Shown: positions 1 through 7,949, counted from the stretch's first letter. The stretch: 42,293 bases of DNA from Clostridia bacterium (GCA_017396515.1 JAFQLV010000046.1:1-42293), one strand, 5' to 3'. Made by a program: numbers and translations. Notes: generated by a model from the sequence alone, not told the origin.

Positions 1-680
1 GCTTCGTCCCCCTTTATTATGTCTGCATGACACAGTATGACGCAACTATGCCTAACGTACACGTTGCATTCAAGCCTCAGACACTTGAAAACACCTTCGG
101 TGAGTACCTTGCCAAAATGGGCAAGACCCAGCTGAGAATTGCAGAGACTGAGAAGTACGCCCATGTAACCTTCTTCTTCAACGGCGGTGTTGAAAAGCAG
201 TATGAGGGCGAAGACAGAATTCTTGTTGCTTCACCCAAGGTTGCAACCTATGACCTTCAGCCCGAAATGAGTGCCTATGAAGTAACCGACAAGGTTGTTG
301 AGGCTATCAAATCAGGCAAGTACGATGCTATTATCCTCAACTTTGCAAACTGCGATATGGTTGGCCATACAGGCATTTTTGCTGCTGCCAAGGCTGCTGT
401 TGAGGCTGTTGATAAATCAGTGGGCAGAGTTTATGATGCTGTTATGGAAATGAACGGCGTTATGCTTATCACTGCCGACCACGGCAACGCCGACAAGATG
501 TATGAGGAAGACGGCTCACCCTTCACGGCACACACAACCTTCCCCGTACCCTTTGTAGTTTGCGGCTATGACTGCGAGCTTCGTGAAGGCGGCAAGCTTT
601 GTGATATTGCCCCCACAATGCTTAAAATTATGGGACTCGAGCAGCCGGCTGAAATGGACGGACAAAGCATTGCACTGTAA
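1..680 (+). CDS. gpmI: 2,3-bisphosphoglycerate-independent phosphoglycerate mutase, C-terminal part
   Basis: This is the last ~226 residues of the roughly 510-residue cofactor-independent phosphoglycerate mutase, which interconverts 3- and 2-phosphoglycerate in glycolysis. The gene is cut by the left window edge: the frame is open to base 3, and the residues before the first in-window ATG (FVPLYYVC) still belong to the protein. Visible family motifs include [15 protein letters not shown], the metal-ligand segment CDMVGHTG (Asp and His), [10 protein letters not shown] (Asp-His) and [10 protein letters not shown] (the last His), so the C-terminal metal-binding set looks complete. The stop codon at 678-680 is followed at once by the heptamer arm of a repeat element, which carries a hairpin terminator about 100 bp downstream. 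The identification is secure. Confidence 0.97.
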   Translation, partial: FVPLYYVCMTQYDATMPNVHVAFKPQTLENTFGEYLAKMGKTQLRIAETEKYAHVTFFFNGGVEKQYEGEDRILVASPKVATYDLQPEMSAYEVTDKVVEAIKSGKYDAIILNFANCDMVGHTGIFAAAKAAVEAVDKSVGRVYDAVMEMNGVMLITADHGNADKMYEEDGSPFTAHTTFPVPFVVCGYDCELREGGKLCDIAPTMLKIMGLEQPAEMDGQSIAL

Positions 681-937
681 ATTCGGAATGCGGAATTCGG
701 AATGCGGAATTGCGGGGAGATTTGATAAAATAACAAGTCTCTTACCGCAGATTTAGTCACATAAAGCTTGATAAAAATATCCACCTGTTCCTATTTTGGT
801 CAGGTGGATATAGTTTTTAGTCTTTATAAACTGACGGCGGAATTAACGGGTCATAAAATGACACTTCAGCTTTTTTCCCTGCGGGATGAAATCAGCCTCT
901 TGGGTAAACTCCCCCGCAATTCCGAATTCCGAATTAA
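681..937. repeat. Heptamer-armed element A between gpmI and ispH-rpsA
   Basis: The whole gap between two convergent genes is bounded by inverted arms. The left arm (681-712) is a tandem of 7-mers of the form ATTCGGA/ATGCGGA, followed by ATTGCGGGGAGA. The right arm (918-935), read on the minus strand, is AATTCGGAATTCGGAATT-type sequence preceded by GCGGGGGAG. Each arm leads into a GC-rich hairpin: GCGGGGAGA pairs with TCTCTTACCGC on the left, and GCGGG pairs with CCCGC on the right. A terminator lies in the middle (777-811). The arms start 0 bp after the gpmI stop and about 2 bp after the ispH-rpsA stop. There is no plausible coding content. The overall plan matches the elements at 17372 and 31372. 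Confidence 0.75.
777..818. terminator. Bidirectional rho-independent terminator inside element A
   Basis: An 11-bp perfect inverted repeat, ATATCCACCTG (777-787) and CAGGTGGATAT (801-811), surrounds a 13-nt loop. On the plus strand it is followed by TAGTTTTTAG. On the minus strand it is followed by TTTTTATC. It therefore can stop both gpmI transcription (plus) and ispH-rpsA transcription (minus), as expected between convergent genes. Confidence 0.85.
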
Positions 938-2992
938 TTATTCAGCGTCAGCAGCAGCCTCGATAGCAGCCTCAACAGCTTCTTCTACTGTTTCTTCTGC
1001 AGCGGGAGCATATTCCTCATAGCTCTCAACCTCTGTGTTCTCATCCTTTTCGATAAGAGCGCGGATTGAAAGGCTTACGCGCTTTCTGTCATAGTCGATT
1101 TCTGTGATCTTAGCCTTAACAACATCGCCGATTGAGAGAACCTCTTTGGGAGAAGCAATGTGTCTGTCAGCAATCTGTGAAATATGGATAAGACCCTTAA
1201 CATCGTCAATGATCTTAGCAAATGCACCGAATGTAGCAAGACCCTGAATTTCAACATCTGCAATATCGCCTACAGCATACTTGCTTGTGAAGATCTGCCA
1301 GGGATCGTCCTCGATCTTCTTGTAGCCGAGTGAAATCTTTTTCTTTTCGTCGTCCTTAACTTCGATAGCCTTGATGTAAACCTCAACAGTGTCACCAACG
1401 TTAACGATTTCTGAGGGATGCTTGATCTTTGACCATGAAAGCTCTGAAATATGAATCATGCCTTCAACACCGCCAAGGTCAACGAATGCACCGTAGCTTG
1501 TGAGTGACTTAACAGTACCTGTATAAGTCTTGCCTTCCTCAGCTGTTGCCCAAAAAGCTTCTGCTGCAGCCTTGCGAGCTTCAGCTGTTACGCTGCGGAT
1601 TGAACCGATAACGCGTCTTCTTCTGTCATCGATATCAATAATGCGGAACTGAACAGTCTTCTTAACAAGCACATCAAGCTCTTCGTTTCTTGCAAGGCCT
1701 GTGTGTGAAGCGGGAATGAATACTCTTGAGCCCATGGGGTATGCGATTACGCCGCCCTTGACAGCCTCTGCAACAACTGCTTCAAGAACAGTGCCGTTTT
1801 CCTTAGCATCAAGAATTGTCTGCCATGATGCTTTTCTGTCATAAATGCGCTTTGAAAGCTTCATTGTGCCTTCATTGTCATTTGTTGACATAATGGTAAG
1901 GTTCAGCTTGTCGCCGATCTTGAGTTCCTGCATGGGATCTGCAGTGGGGTCGTTACTGTATTCGTCTCTGGGAATGAAGCCGGCATACTTTCTGCCGATA
2001 TCAACCTGAATCTCATTGGGTGCGATACTAACAACAACGCCAATAACATTCTGACTTGTGCTTGTATTATCCATGCTGTCTACTGCAGCTAAGAAAAGCT
2101 CCTGATCCTGTGTCTCCTTCGATTTATTTGTTTGCATTTCGTTAAAGTTCTCTGTCATAATAACTTTAACCTCCTTTATAATTCGTGCAGGTGTGGATGC
2201 GCCTGCTGTTATACCAATTTTATCACAGCCCGAGAAATCCACAGGCTGCAGGTCCTCTACCCTCTCGATAAGATAAGTCTTTGTGTTTTCACTGCAGACA
2301 TTTTTAAGCTTGACAGTGTTTGAGCTGAATGTGCCGCCTATTACCAGCATAACATCTGCCCACCGGGATAAGTGCTCGGCTTCGTCCTGTCTTTCTTGGG
2401 TAGCTCTACATATTGTATCAAAATAAATTGAATTTGTACATAGTTTTTCAATAATTTTTAGACTTTTTTTCCATTCTTTTACGGAAAAAGTTGTCTGCGC
2501 AAGAAGAATTATCCGTTTATTTTCAAAAACGGAATTTGAAGTGAGAATTTTCTCAAGCTCCGGGGCCGTTTTAAAGGTATAAGACTTGCCCTTGCAATGG
2601 CTGCGGAAGCCGCAGACCTCAGGGTGATTGCCGTCACCTGCGATTAAAACTATATCATCTTCATTTGTCTGCTGTTTGATAATTTTGTGAATTTTCAGCA
2701 CATAGGGACAGGTGGCATCAGTAAAAGGAATTTTTCTTTCATGAAGCTCACTGATAGTTTCTTTGGTTACACCGTGAGCTCTTATGACAACCTCATAGCC
2801 TTCCGGTACCTCTGAGGGTGATGCCACAGCCTTCACTCCCCTGCCTTCAAGGTCCTCTATAACCTGAGGGTTATGGATAATAGGCCCTAAGGTGCACACT
2901 TTTCTGCCCTCGGATATCATATTATAAAGCATATCCACTGCTCTGTTAACGCCAAAGCAGAAGCCTGCCGTTTCAGCTACTCTGATTTCCAT
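938..2992 (-). CDS. ispH-rpsA: Fused IspH (HMBPP reductase) - ribosomal protein S1
   Basis: This 684-residue protein joins two activities, a fusion known in Clostridia. Residues 1 to ~283 are 4-hydroxy-3-methylbut-2-enyl diphosphate reductase, the last step of the MEP isoprenoid pathway. The iron-sulfur cysteines are visible as C12 (GFCFGVNRAV), C95 (DATCPY) and C195 (FDTICRATQERQ), with IHNPQV, RAHGV and GGTFSSNT motifs. After a ~30-residue linker come four S1 RNA-binding domains at about 315-381, 398-466, 488-556 and 573-643 (for example SYGAFVDLGGVEGMIHISEL), then an acidic Ala/Glu-rich tail. The start ATG lies 3 bp after the cmk stop, so the genes form an operon. A strong internal ribosome binding site at the linker could also give S1 alone. 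The stop codon abuts element A. Confidence 0.95.
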   Translation of the reverse strand: MEIRVAETAGFCFGVNRAVDMLYNMISEGRKVCTLGPIIHNPQVIEDLEGRGVKAVASPSEVPEGYEVVIRAHGVTKETISELHERKIPFTDATCPYVLKIHKIIKQQTNEDDIVLIAGDGNHPEVCGFRSHCKGKSYTFKTAPELEKILTSNSVFENKRIILLAQTTFSVKEWKKSLKIIEKLCTNSIYFDTICRATQERQDEAEHLSRWADVMLVIGGTFSSNTVKLKNVCSENTKTYLIERVEDLQPVDFSGCDKIGITAGASTPARIIKEVKVIMTENFNEMQTNKSKETQDQELFLAAVDSMDNTSTSQNVIGVVVSIAPNEIQVDIGRKYAGFIPRDEYSNDPTADPMQELKIGDKLNLTIMSTNDNEGTMKLSKRIYDRKASWQTILDAKENGTVLEAVVAEAVKGGVIAYPMGSRVFIPASHTGLARNEELDVLVKKTVQFRIIDIDDRRRRVIGSIRSVTAEARKAAAEAFWATAEEGKTYTGTVKSLTSYGAFVDLGGVEGMIHISELSWSKIKHPSEIVNVGDTVEVYIKAIEVKDDEKKKISLGYKKIEDDPWQIFTSKYAVGDIADVEIQGLATFGAFAKIIDDVKGLIHISQIADRHIASPKEVLSIGDVVKAKITEIDYDRKRVSLSIRALIEKDENTEVESYEEYAPAAEETVEEAVEAAIEAAADAE
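2156..2176 (-). promoter_or_regulatory. Internal Shine-Dalgarno and ATG for a stand-alone S1 product
   Basis: Within the fused gene, the minus strand reads AAGGAGG (2176-2170), then 11 nt, then ATG (first base 2158), which is Met279 of the fusion, right at the end of the IspH part. The frame is that of the S1 domains, so initiation here would give a ~406-residue S1 protein. A near-perfect anti-16S match at exactly the domain junction is unlikely by chance. It may be a relic of two formerly separate genes or an active second start. Confidence 0.6.
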
Positions 2993-2995
2993 ATT

Positions 2996-3667
2996 TTAAA
3001 TTCTTTCCTTAATGATATTTATTATCAGGTCAATGGACTGCTCGAGAGTGTTGCCGCTTGTGTCGGCAAGCACGGCATCATCGGCCTGCTTTAAGGGTGC
3101 AATTGCTCTGTGAGAATCATCATAGTCACGCTTTATCATATCGCTGAGCACGTCCTCATATTTCACATCCATACCCTTTTCCTTAAGCTCGAGATAGCGT
3201 CTCTCTGCCCTTGCCTCAGGTGTGGCTGTAAGAAAGATTTTTACATCAGCATCGGGGAGCACCACAGTGCCTATATCTCTGCCGTCCATAATGCAGTTAT
3301 TTTCTTTTGCAAGCTGCTTTTGCAGGTCAAAAAGGAATTTTCTCACCTCAGGCACTGCTGAGGTTTTTGATGCTGCCGAGGACACCTCGGGAGTTCTTAT
3401 TTTATCGGAAACATCCTCACCGCAAAGGAACATTCTCTGCTCACCGTCAATGAATCTGAGCTCAACCTTAAGGTCATCCGTGAGAGTGGCAATAACAGAG
3501 GCAGGGTCATTTATATCGGCACCTTTTCTCAGTGCATTAAGACCCACGGTTCTGTAAAGTGCACCGGTATCAATATAGATAAAGCCAAGCTCTGCAGCCG
3601 CCTTTCTTGAAATTGTGCTTTTGCCTGCACCTGCAGGGCCGTCAATTGCTACGTTGATAACTTTCAT
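2996..3667 (-). CDS. cmk: Cytidylate kinase
   Basis: This is CMP/dCMP kinase, which phosphorylates (d)CMP with ATP in pyrimidine nucleotide metabolism. The 223-residue protein starts MKVINVAIDGPAGAGKST, with the P-loop GPAGAGKS near the N-terminus, and contains YIDTGALYRTVG, the signature GRDIGTVVLPDADVKIFLTA, and DSHRAIAPLKQADDAVLADT near the end. I place the start at the ATG at 3667 because AAGGAG lies 7 nt upstream; a longer in-frame reading to 3706 has no better signal. It is followed after 3 bp by ispH-rpsA. In many Clostridia plsC lies between these two genes; here it is absent. Confidence 0.95.
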   Translation of the reverse strand: MKVINVAIDGPAGAGKSTISRKAAAELGFIYIDTGALYRTVGLNALRKGADINDPASVIATLTDDLKVELRFIDGEQRMFLCGEDVSDKIRTPEVSSAASKTSAVPEVRKFLFDLQKQLAKENNCIMDGRDIGTVVLPDADVKIFLTATPEARAERRYLELKEKGMDVKYEDVLSDMIKRDYDDSHRAIAPLKQADDAVLADTSGNTLEQSIDLIINIIKERI

Positions 3668-3736
3668 GGCAATTCTCCTTATGATTTTAAATATAATATC
3701 TTGCACGAGTGCATTTATGAACTCGTGACCGAGGGG

Positions 3737-4969
3737 TTATATACTATTTGCGGCACACATAGCCGTTGAGAAGGCTATCTGCAGATTAAAGCCGCCTGTG
3801 TACGCGTCAACATCTATAACCTCACCTGCAAAATACAGACCGCCCATAAGCTTTGATTCCATAGTTTTCGGGTCAATTTCCTTAACGCTGACACCGCCTG
3901 AGGTTATTATGGCTTCTTCTATGGGGCGAAGTGACATTACGGTCACCTTCAGGTCTTTGAGAATATTAACAAGCTTGGCTCTCATTTCCTTGGTTACCTG
4001 ATTGACCTTGGTTGAAGGCTTGATGCCTGTGAGTCTGACTATTATGGGAACAAGCTTTTTCGGCAGAAGTGCATCAAGGGCATTGATGAAATTCTTATTT
4101 GCGTTCTCAAGAAAGTCTCTTTGTATACGCTTATCCAGCTGCTCATAGCTGAGTGCGGGCTTCAGGTCAATGTGAATTTCATATTTTCTCGGCTGAACAT
4201 CCTTCATATGTGAGCTTGCCGATAAAATAAGGGGGCCCGACACACCGAAATGAGTAAAGAGCATTTCGCCGAAGTCTCTGTAAACCTCTTTATATGAGCT
4301 CATATCCATTACGCTGATTTCCACATTGCGAAGGGACAAACCCTGCAAATCCATGCAAAAGCCTTCGTGGCAGTTAAGGGGTACCAAGGAAGGCTTGAGC
4401 TCTGTTACAGTGTGACCTGCCTGCTTTGCAAGCTCATAGCCGTCACCCGTTGAACCGGTGAGAGGATAAGATTTACCGCCTGTGGCAATGAGTACGGCAT
4501 CTGAAAAAAACTCACTGCCGTCTTCAAGGCGAACACCGCGAAGCTCCCCGTCTGTTATAATCAGCTCGGTGACTCTGCCCTTTATGCGTTTTACACCTGC
4601 ATCCTGAGAGTAGGAATTGAGGGCATCAACAATATCAACAGCCTTATCCGAAACAGGGAAAACTCTGTTGCCCCGCTCAACCTTAAGAGGCACACCCATA
4701 TCCTCAAAGAAATCTATGGTGTCTGAGGGCATAAACTTTGAAAAGGCACCGTATAAAAATCTGCCGTTAACGGGCACATTGGCTATAAGGTCGTTAATAA
4801 GGCTCACATTGTTGGTCACATTGCAGCGACCCTTGCCCGTAATCATAACCTTGCGTGCAACCTTATCGTTTCTTTCGATAAGCAGCACATCATAGCCCTT
4901 TTCGCCTAAGGTACCCGAGGCCATAAGACCTGCCGCACCTGCACCCACAACAATAACTTTTTTGCTCAT
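3737..4969 (-). CDS. BaiN/HI0933-family FAD-dependent oxidoreductase
   Basis: A 410-residue flavoprotein of the NAD(P)/FAD-dependent oxidoreductase family, variously annotated as HI0933-like, YhiN, BaiN or 'aminoacetone oxidase family'. The N-terminal dinucleotide-binding motif is VVGAGAAGLMASG (residues 5-17). It is followed by the family signatures ITGKGRCNVTN, ATGGKSYPLTGSTGDGY and, near the C-terminus, GGVSVKEIDPKTMESK with GLYFAGEVIDVDAYTGGFN. The physiological substrate of most members is unknown. It lies 69 bp upstream of cmk on the same strand and probably heads the cmk-ispH-rpsA transcript. The start is the ATG after AGGAGACAGCAG. Family assignment is sure; function is not. Confidence 0.9.
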   Translation of the reverse strand: MSKKVIVVGAGAAGLMASGTLGEKGYDVLLIERNDKVARKVMITGKGRCNVTNNVSLINDLIANVPVNGRFLYGAFSKFMPSDTIDFFEDMGVPLKVERGNRVFPVSDKAVDIVDALNSYSQDAGVKRIKGRVTELIITDGELRGVRLEDGSEFFSDAVLIATGGKSYPLTGSTGDGYELAKQAGHTVTELKPSLVPLNCHEGFCMDLQGLSLRNVEISVMDMSSYKEVYRDFGEMLFTHFGVSGPLILSASSHMKDVQPRKYEIHIDLKPALSYEQLDKRIQRDFLENANKNFINALDALLPKKLVPIIVRLTGIKPSTKVNQVTKEMRAKLVNILKDLKVTVMSLRPIEEAIITSGGVSVKEIDPKTMESKLMGGLYFAGEVIDVDAYTGGFNLQIAFSTAMCAANSI

Positions 4970-5081
4970 CTGCTGTCTCCTGAATATAATTATACATCTA
5001 AATTATAATTATATATTAAAAGCATTGCAATTTCAATAGAAAAGAAAGAAAATTAAAGTGAATTAAATCAGGCTCAATATG

Positions 5082-5111
5082 TTGACTGTTAATATTTCCA
5101 CAATGTATAAT
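5082..5111 (+). promoter_or_regulatory. Predicted sigma-A promoter for the small membrane-protein locus
   Basis: TTGACT (5082-5087), an 18-bp spacer, then a perfect TATAAT (5106-5111). It lies about 30 bp upstream of an AGAGGTGAT ribosome binding site and the broken small gene at 5144. The promoter remains good although the first gene behind it is disrupted. Confidence 0.6.
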
Positions 5112-5143
5112 TTAAGTGTAAATTATACAAAAGAGGTGATTCC

Positions 5144-5383
5144 CATGTTTCGATAAAATTTAGGTTCTTCTATACAATGAAGTATTAGGGCATTATAATA
5201 ACAGTATTAATGTATGGGTCAATAATCATATGCCCCTTCACTACCATTTATTATCTGGTTCTTGCGGTTAAAGCAATAACAGACAAGGACACTTCGGGAA
5301 GTTGAAAAAAGTACACATACATATCAGGTATTTCTTTATCATTGTGTATTTCAATTATTTTCTTTCTTTTCGCTCAAAAATAG
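5144..5383 (+). pseudogene. Relic of a small two-helix membrane protein gene
   Basis: A good ribosome binding site precedes ATG at 5144, but that reading stops after three codons. From 5177 another frame reads MKY-stop-GIIITVLMYGSII..., then TIYYLVLAVKAITDKDTSGS, a TGA at 5303, and KKYTYISGISLSLCISIIFF up to TAG at 5381. The pattern of a hydrophobic segment, 'LAVKAITDKDT', and a second hydrophobic segment parallels the intact neighbour at 5404 ('LKAVKDIVEKRDS' between two helices). I therefore infer a duplicated small membrane protein, now inactivated by a frameshift and two in-frame stops. Confirmation would need a protein alignment with homologues. Confidence 0.45.
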
Positions 5384-5403
5384 ATTAAAGCAGGTGTAAA
5401 TTA

Positions 5404-5580
5404 ATGAGTTTGATATTATGTTATTTACTTTATATTCTTCCCACTGCCGCTGTGCTTTCTCTGTTAAAAGCCGTAAAAGATATCGTTGAAAAAAGAGACT
5501 CCGCAAGTTGGATATTCTATGGTATTATATCGGGCGTTTGCCTGACCTTTACCGCCATAGCAATTGCTTACTTAGGTTAA
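5404..5580 (+). CDS. Small two-helix membrane protein (58 residues), unknown function
   Basis: A short open frame (58 codons plus TAA) starts MSLILCYLLYILPTAAVLSL. It has a first hydrophobic segment at about residues 3-21, a polar charged loop KAVKDIVEKRDSAS (22-35), and a second hydrophobic segment from about 36 to the end. The start follows GCAGGTG at short distance, and a terminator follows 6 bp after the stop. No family is recognised. Support for a real gene comes from the promoter upstream, the terminator directly downstream, and the similar layout of the broken copy before it. It may be a member of a short holin-like or stress-type membrane peptide group, but that is a guess. Confidence 0.55.
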   Translation: MSLILCYLLYILPTAAVLSLLKAVKDIVEKRDSASWIFYGIISGVCLTFTAIAIAYLG

Positions 5581-5586
5581 ATATAA

Positions 5587-5620
5587 GCAGGTCATTACAT
5601 CAGTAGTGACCTGCATTTTT
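5587..5620. terminator. Bidirectional terminator, stem GCAGGTCA(T/C)TAC
   Basis: GCAGGTCATTAC (5587-5598), loop ATCA, GTAGTGACCTGC (5603-5614), then ATTTTTAG on the plus strand; on the minus strand TTATATTT follows. One G-U pair aside, the stem is complete. It can end the small membrane-protein transcript (plus) and the dipeptidase transcript (minus). The same stem core recurs inside the repeat elements at 17498 and 31495. Confidence 0.85.
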
Positions 5621-6476
5621 AGTTCTGAAATATCAACCCGGCATTTTTATAAAACACCTTTTCAACCACTTCTTTACTCATTCCCCTTGCAATAAGATAA
5701 TTATAAAGCCTCGCCACATCATCAGCAGATTTCAGTTCATCGCTCATTTCTGCTCCGTCAAAGTCACTGCCGAGAGCTATACAGTTTTCTCCGCCCAAAG
5801 AAAGCAGATATTCAATATTGTCCCCTACTCTCTCAAAAGCACTCCCCTTGCCTAAAAAAGGCGGATAAAAGTTAATACCTATGAGTCCCCCTCTTGATAT
5901 TATCTCCTTAACCTGCCACTGCTTTAAATTGCGCTTATGAGGGCATATATCATAGCAATTGCTGTGGGAAGCTATAAAGGGCTTTACCCCAATTTTACAA
6001 ACATCGCGAAAGCCCTTTTCATTTAGATGTGACACATCAATTATAATTCCGGAGTTTTCCATTTCTTTTACGGCTTCTTTCCCCTTGGGCTTCAAGCCGC
6101 CCTTTGCATCAACTCCCGAGGCAAGGTCATTTTCACCGTTCCATGTCAGGCTCATCATTTTTACTCCCTGCTCCTTGAAAAAGGCTATATTGTTTAAGTC
6201 ACCGCCCAGAGACGAAGCGTTTTCTAATGTCAGGCGGGGTGTTACTCCCCTTGCTTTGATTTCATCTTCATTTGCCTTATAAAAGCCCAGAAGCTCTTTG
6301 CAATAAGAAAAAGCAGGCTCCCCATGAAGCTTGTCATCAAGCCACAATGCGAAGCACTGCTCACGCCTTATAAATTTATCCGAGCCGAGTTTCACGGCAA
6401 GGGTACCGCCAAAAAGACTTATGCTTTCACGGTATGCCTTAGTTACACTGTCGCAGTGAAGATCAGAATACATCAT
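5619..6476 (-). CDS. Membrane dipeptidase family (peptidase M19)
   Basis: A ~285-residue zinc dipeptidase of the renal-dipeptidase (M19) family, which hydrolyses dipeptides, including ones containing D-residues. Visible motifs in order: SDLHCDS with the metal-binding H-x-D, MSLTWNGENDLASG, DVSHLNEKGF (His ligand), FIASHSNCYDICPHKRNL (His ligand) and ALGSDFDGAEMS (Asp). No signal peptide or membrane segment is present, so it is probably cytosolic. The start is uncertain: the tandem ATG at 6476/6473 fits the family, but the best Shine-Dalgarno (GGGGGAGG) is about 15 nt away. It overlaps the 3' end of yraN by 14 bp, suggesting translational coupling. Confidence 0.9.
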   Translation of the reverse strand: MMYSDLHCDSVTKAYRESISLFGGTLAVKLGSDKFIRREQCFALWLDDKLHGEPAFSYCKELLGFYKANEDEIKARGVTPRLTLENASSLGGDLNNIAFFKEQGVKMMSLTWNGENDLASGVDAKGGLKPKGKEAVKEMENSGIIIDVSHLNEKGFRDVCKIGVKPFIASHSNCYDICPHKRNLKQWQVKEIISRGGLIGINFYPPFLGKGSAFERVGDNIEYLLSLGGENCIALGSDFDGAEMSDELKSADDVARLYNYLIARGMSKEVVEKVFYKNAGLIFQN

Positions 6477-6861
6477 AGCTGCCCGAAAAATCCTCCCCCT
6501 GAAATGCACCTTCAATAAGCTCGAATTTTACAATTTCTCCGCCGCTTTGCCACAGCTCAAACACATCGAAGCGGGGCTGCTTATCCCTGTCATTTTCACT
6601 GAGATATTTCATTGCCGTCAGGGTCAGCTTTTTGATTTTTGCCCTGCCGACACTGTTTGCAGGTCTTTCTATTGCTTTTACGCTTCGGGTTTTCACCTCG
6701 CAGAAGACCACATAAAAATCGTTTTCGGCTATAACATCAATCTCACCGTAGCGTGAATGATAGTTTCGTGACACTATCTCATAGCCCTTGCTTTCATAGT
6801 ACTCTGCCGCAAAGCTTTCGCCCATAGCACCTGTTTTCTGAGTAGTGCCCATATCATTCAC
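6463..6861 (-). CDS. yraN: YraN family (UPF0102) nuclease-like protein
   Basis: A 132-residue UPF0102 protein with the restriction-endonuclease-like fold. The core motif is visible: GAMGESFAAEYYESKGYEI, then YGEIDVIAENDFYVVFCEVK, which contains the E-ID...EVK catalytic-type residues. Members are often encoded next to rnhB, as here: the coding regions overlap by 8 bp, with rnhB upstream. Its role is unknown; a nuclease or Holliday-junction function is inferred from fold only. It is followed by the dipeptidase gene, with which it overlaps. Confidence 0.92.
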   Translation of the reverse strand: MNDMGTTQKTGAMGESFAAEYYESKGYEIVSRNYHSRYGEIDVIAENDFYVVFCEVKTRSVKAIERPANSVGRAKIKKLTLTAMKYLSENDRDKQPRFDVFELWQSGGEIVKFELIEGAFQGEDFSGSYDVF

Positions 6862-7453
6862 CCAAAATCTTTTTAAGGAAGGTGCGTCTGTGCTCAGGGC
6901 AGATGCCGTGCTCGGCTATCATTTCATAATGCAGCTTTGTGCCGTAGCCCTTATGCTTTGCGAACTGATATTCGGGATATTTTTCGTCCATTTCGAGGCA
7001 ATATCTGTCTCGTGTCACTTTTGCAAGTATTGATGCTGCCGCAATGGAAATGCTCTTTGCATCGCCCTTGACAAGGGTTCTTTCTTCAATTGAAAGACCC
7101 GGTCTCTGATTGCCGTCTATAAGAGCAATGTCAGGCTTAATTGAAAGTCCCTCTACGGCTTCTCTCATTGCTTTGAATGTGGCCTGCAGAATGTTGATTT
7201 CGTCAATGGTTTTAGCATCCACCATTACTACAGAATATGCCAGAGCCTTTTCTTTTATGATGTCATAAAGCATATCACGCTTTTTTTCGCTGAGCTTTTT
7301 TGAATCGTTGATACCCTCGATTTCACAGTCAAGAGGCAATATTACTGCGGCGGCACAAACAGGACCGCAAAGAGGGCCTCTGCCTGCTTCGTCAACACCG
7401 CAGACGACCTTGTAGCCTTCAGCCATGGCTTGTTTTTCGTATTCGTATGTCAT
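6854..7453 (-). CDS. rnhB: Ribonuclease HII
   Basis: RNase HII removes RNA from RNA-DNA hybrids, including single misincorporated ribonucleotides. The 199-residue protein shows the N-terminal signature CGVDEAGRGPLCGPV with the catalytic Asp-Glu pair, then INDSKKLSEKKR, ALIDGNQRP and KGDAKSISIAAASILAKVTRDR with the later Asp. The start ATG at 7453 follows CCGGAGGATTTTAAT, a strong site. It heads the rnhB-yraN-dipeptidase group on the minus strand. A heptamer-type repeat remnant (7477-7521) lies directly upstream. Confidence 0.96.
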   Translation of the reverse strand: MTYEYEKQAMAEGYKVVCGVDEAGRGPLCGPVCAAAVILPLDCEIEGINDSKKLSEKKRDMLYDIIKEKALAYSVVMVDAKTIDEINILQATFKAMREAVEGLSIKPDIALIDGNQRPGLSIEERTLVKGDAKSISIAAASILAKVTRDRYCLEMDEKYPEYQFAKHKGYGTKLHYEMIAEHGICPEHRRTFLKKILGE

Positions 7454-7476
7454 ATTAAAATCCTCCGGATTTTTTG

Positions 7477-7521
7477 AATTGTTAATTGCGGAAAATTCTG
7501 TGTTTAAAAGAAGTATTTTCC
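7477..7521. repeat. Short heptamer arm with attached hairpin
   Basis: AATTGTTAATT (7477-7487) followed by GCGG and then the inverted repeat GGAAAAT (7490-7496) / ATTTTCC (7515-7521). This repeats the plan of the other arms in the window: an AT-rich 7-mer tract, then ATTGCGG, then a hairpin. It bounds the accessory patch 7541-8534 on the rnhB side. Confidence 0.5.
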
Positions 7522-7540
7522 AGCAGAATATGTTGAAATA

Positions 7541-7939
7541 TTAAAATTGATAACTTTCACTAAACTGATTTAAAGCCTGTAAAAAAGACTCATAATTGAA
7601 ATTAACCTTAGACTTAATTTTTTTAGCAGCTTTAGCAACTGCATCTTTTATCAACAAATTTTTTCCATAACTGTCAGCAACGTAATATTCGTTGAAGTTT
7701 ATTCGCAAAGTAACAATAGCACAGCTTTTATTTCCGATTATTTGCACCGATTCCTTCCAAGCTCCACTTTCATATGATTCTTCCGGCGCAACCACCGGCA
7801 ATATTCCGATAGTATGCAAGGTATCACTGTATTCTTTGTCTTTGAAAAACGAATATAGTTTCCGGCAAAACTCATACACTTCATCATCTACACCATAACG
7901 GTCAGAGAAATATGCCGGTGAATTGATATTAAGTTCCAT
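7541..7939 (-). CDS. Hypothetical protein, accessory (132 residues)
   Basis: Not recognised. The protein starts MELNINSPAYFSDRYGVDDE and has no signal peptide or membrane segment. It contains a mixed alpha/beta-looking middle (IGILPVVAPEES..., CAIVTLRINFNEYYVADS) and a Lys-rich helical end. The ATG at 7939 is preferred because GGGAG lies 7 nt upstream. The frame happens to stay open further up through the repeat to 8002, but that part is the repeat itself. Size and orphan position resemble immunity genes of polymorphic toxin systems, yet I see no toxin gene and cannot assign a family, so this is only a suggestion. It appears more AT-rich than its neighbours. Confidence 0.7.
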   Translation of the reverse strand: MELNINSPAYFSDRYGVDDEVYEFCRKLYSFFKDKEYSDTLHTIGILPVVAPEESYESGAWKESVQIIGNKSCAIVTLRINFNEYYVADSYGKNLLIKDAVAKAAKKIKSKVNFNYESFLQALNQFSESYQF

Positions 7940-7949
7940 AGTCAATCTC

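Noticed and set aside
681-937. Small protein genes inside element A on the plus strand
   Set aside because: The open frames there are short, overlap the terminator and arms, and have no ribosome binding site.
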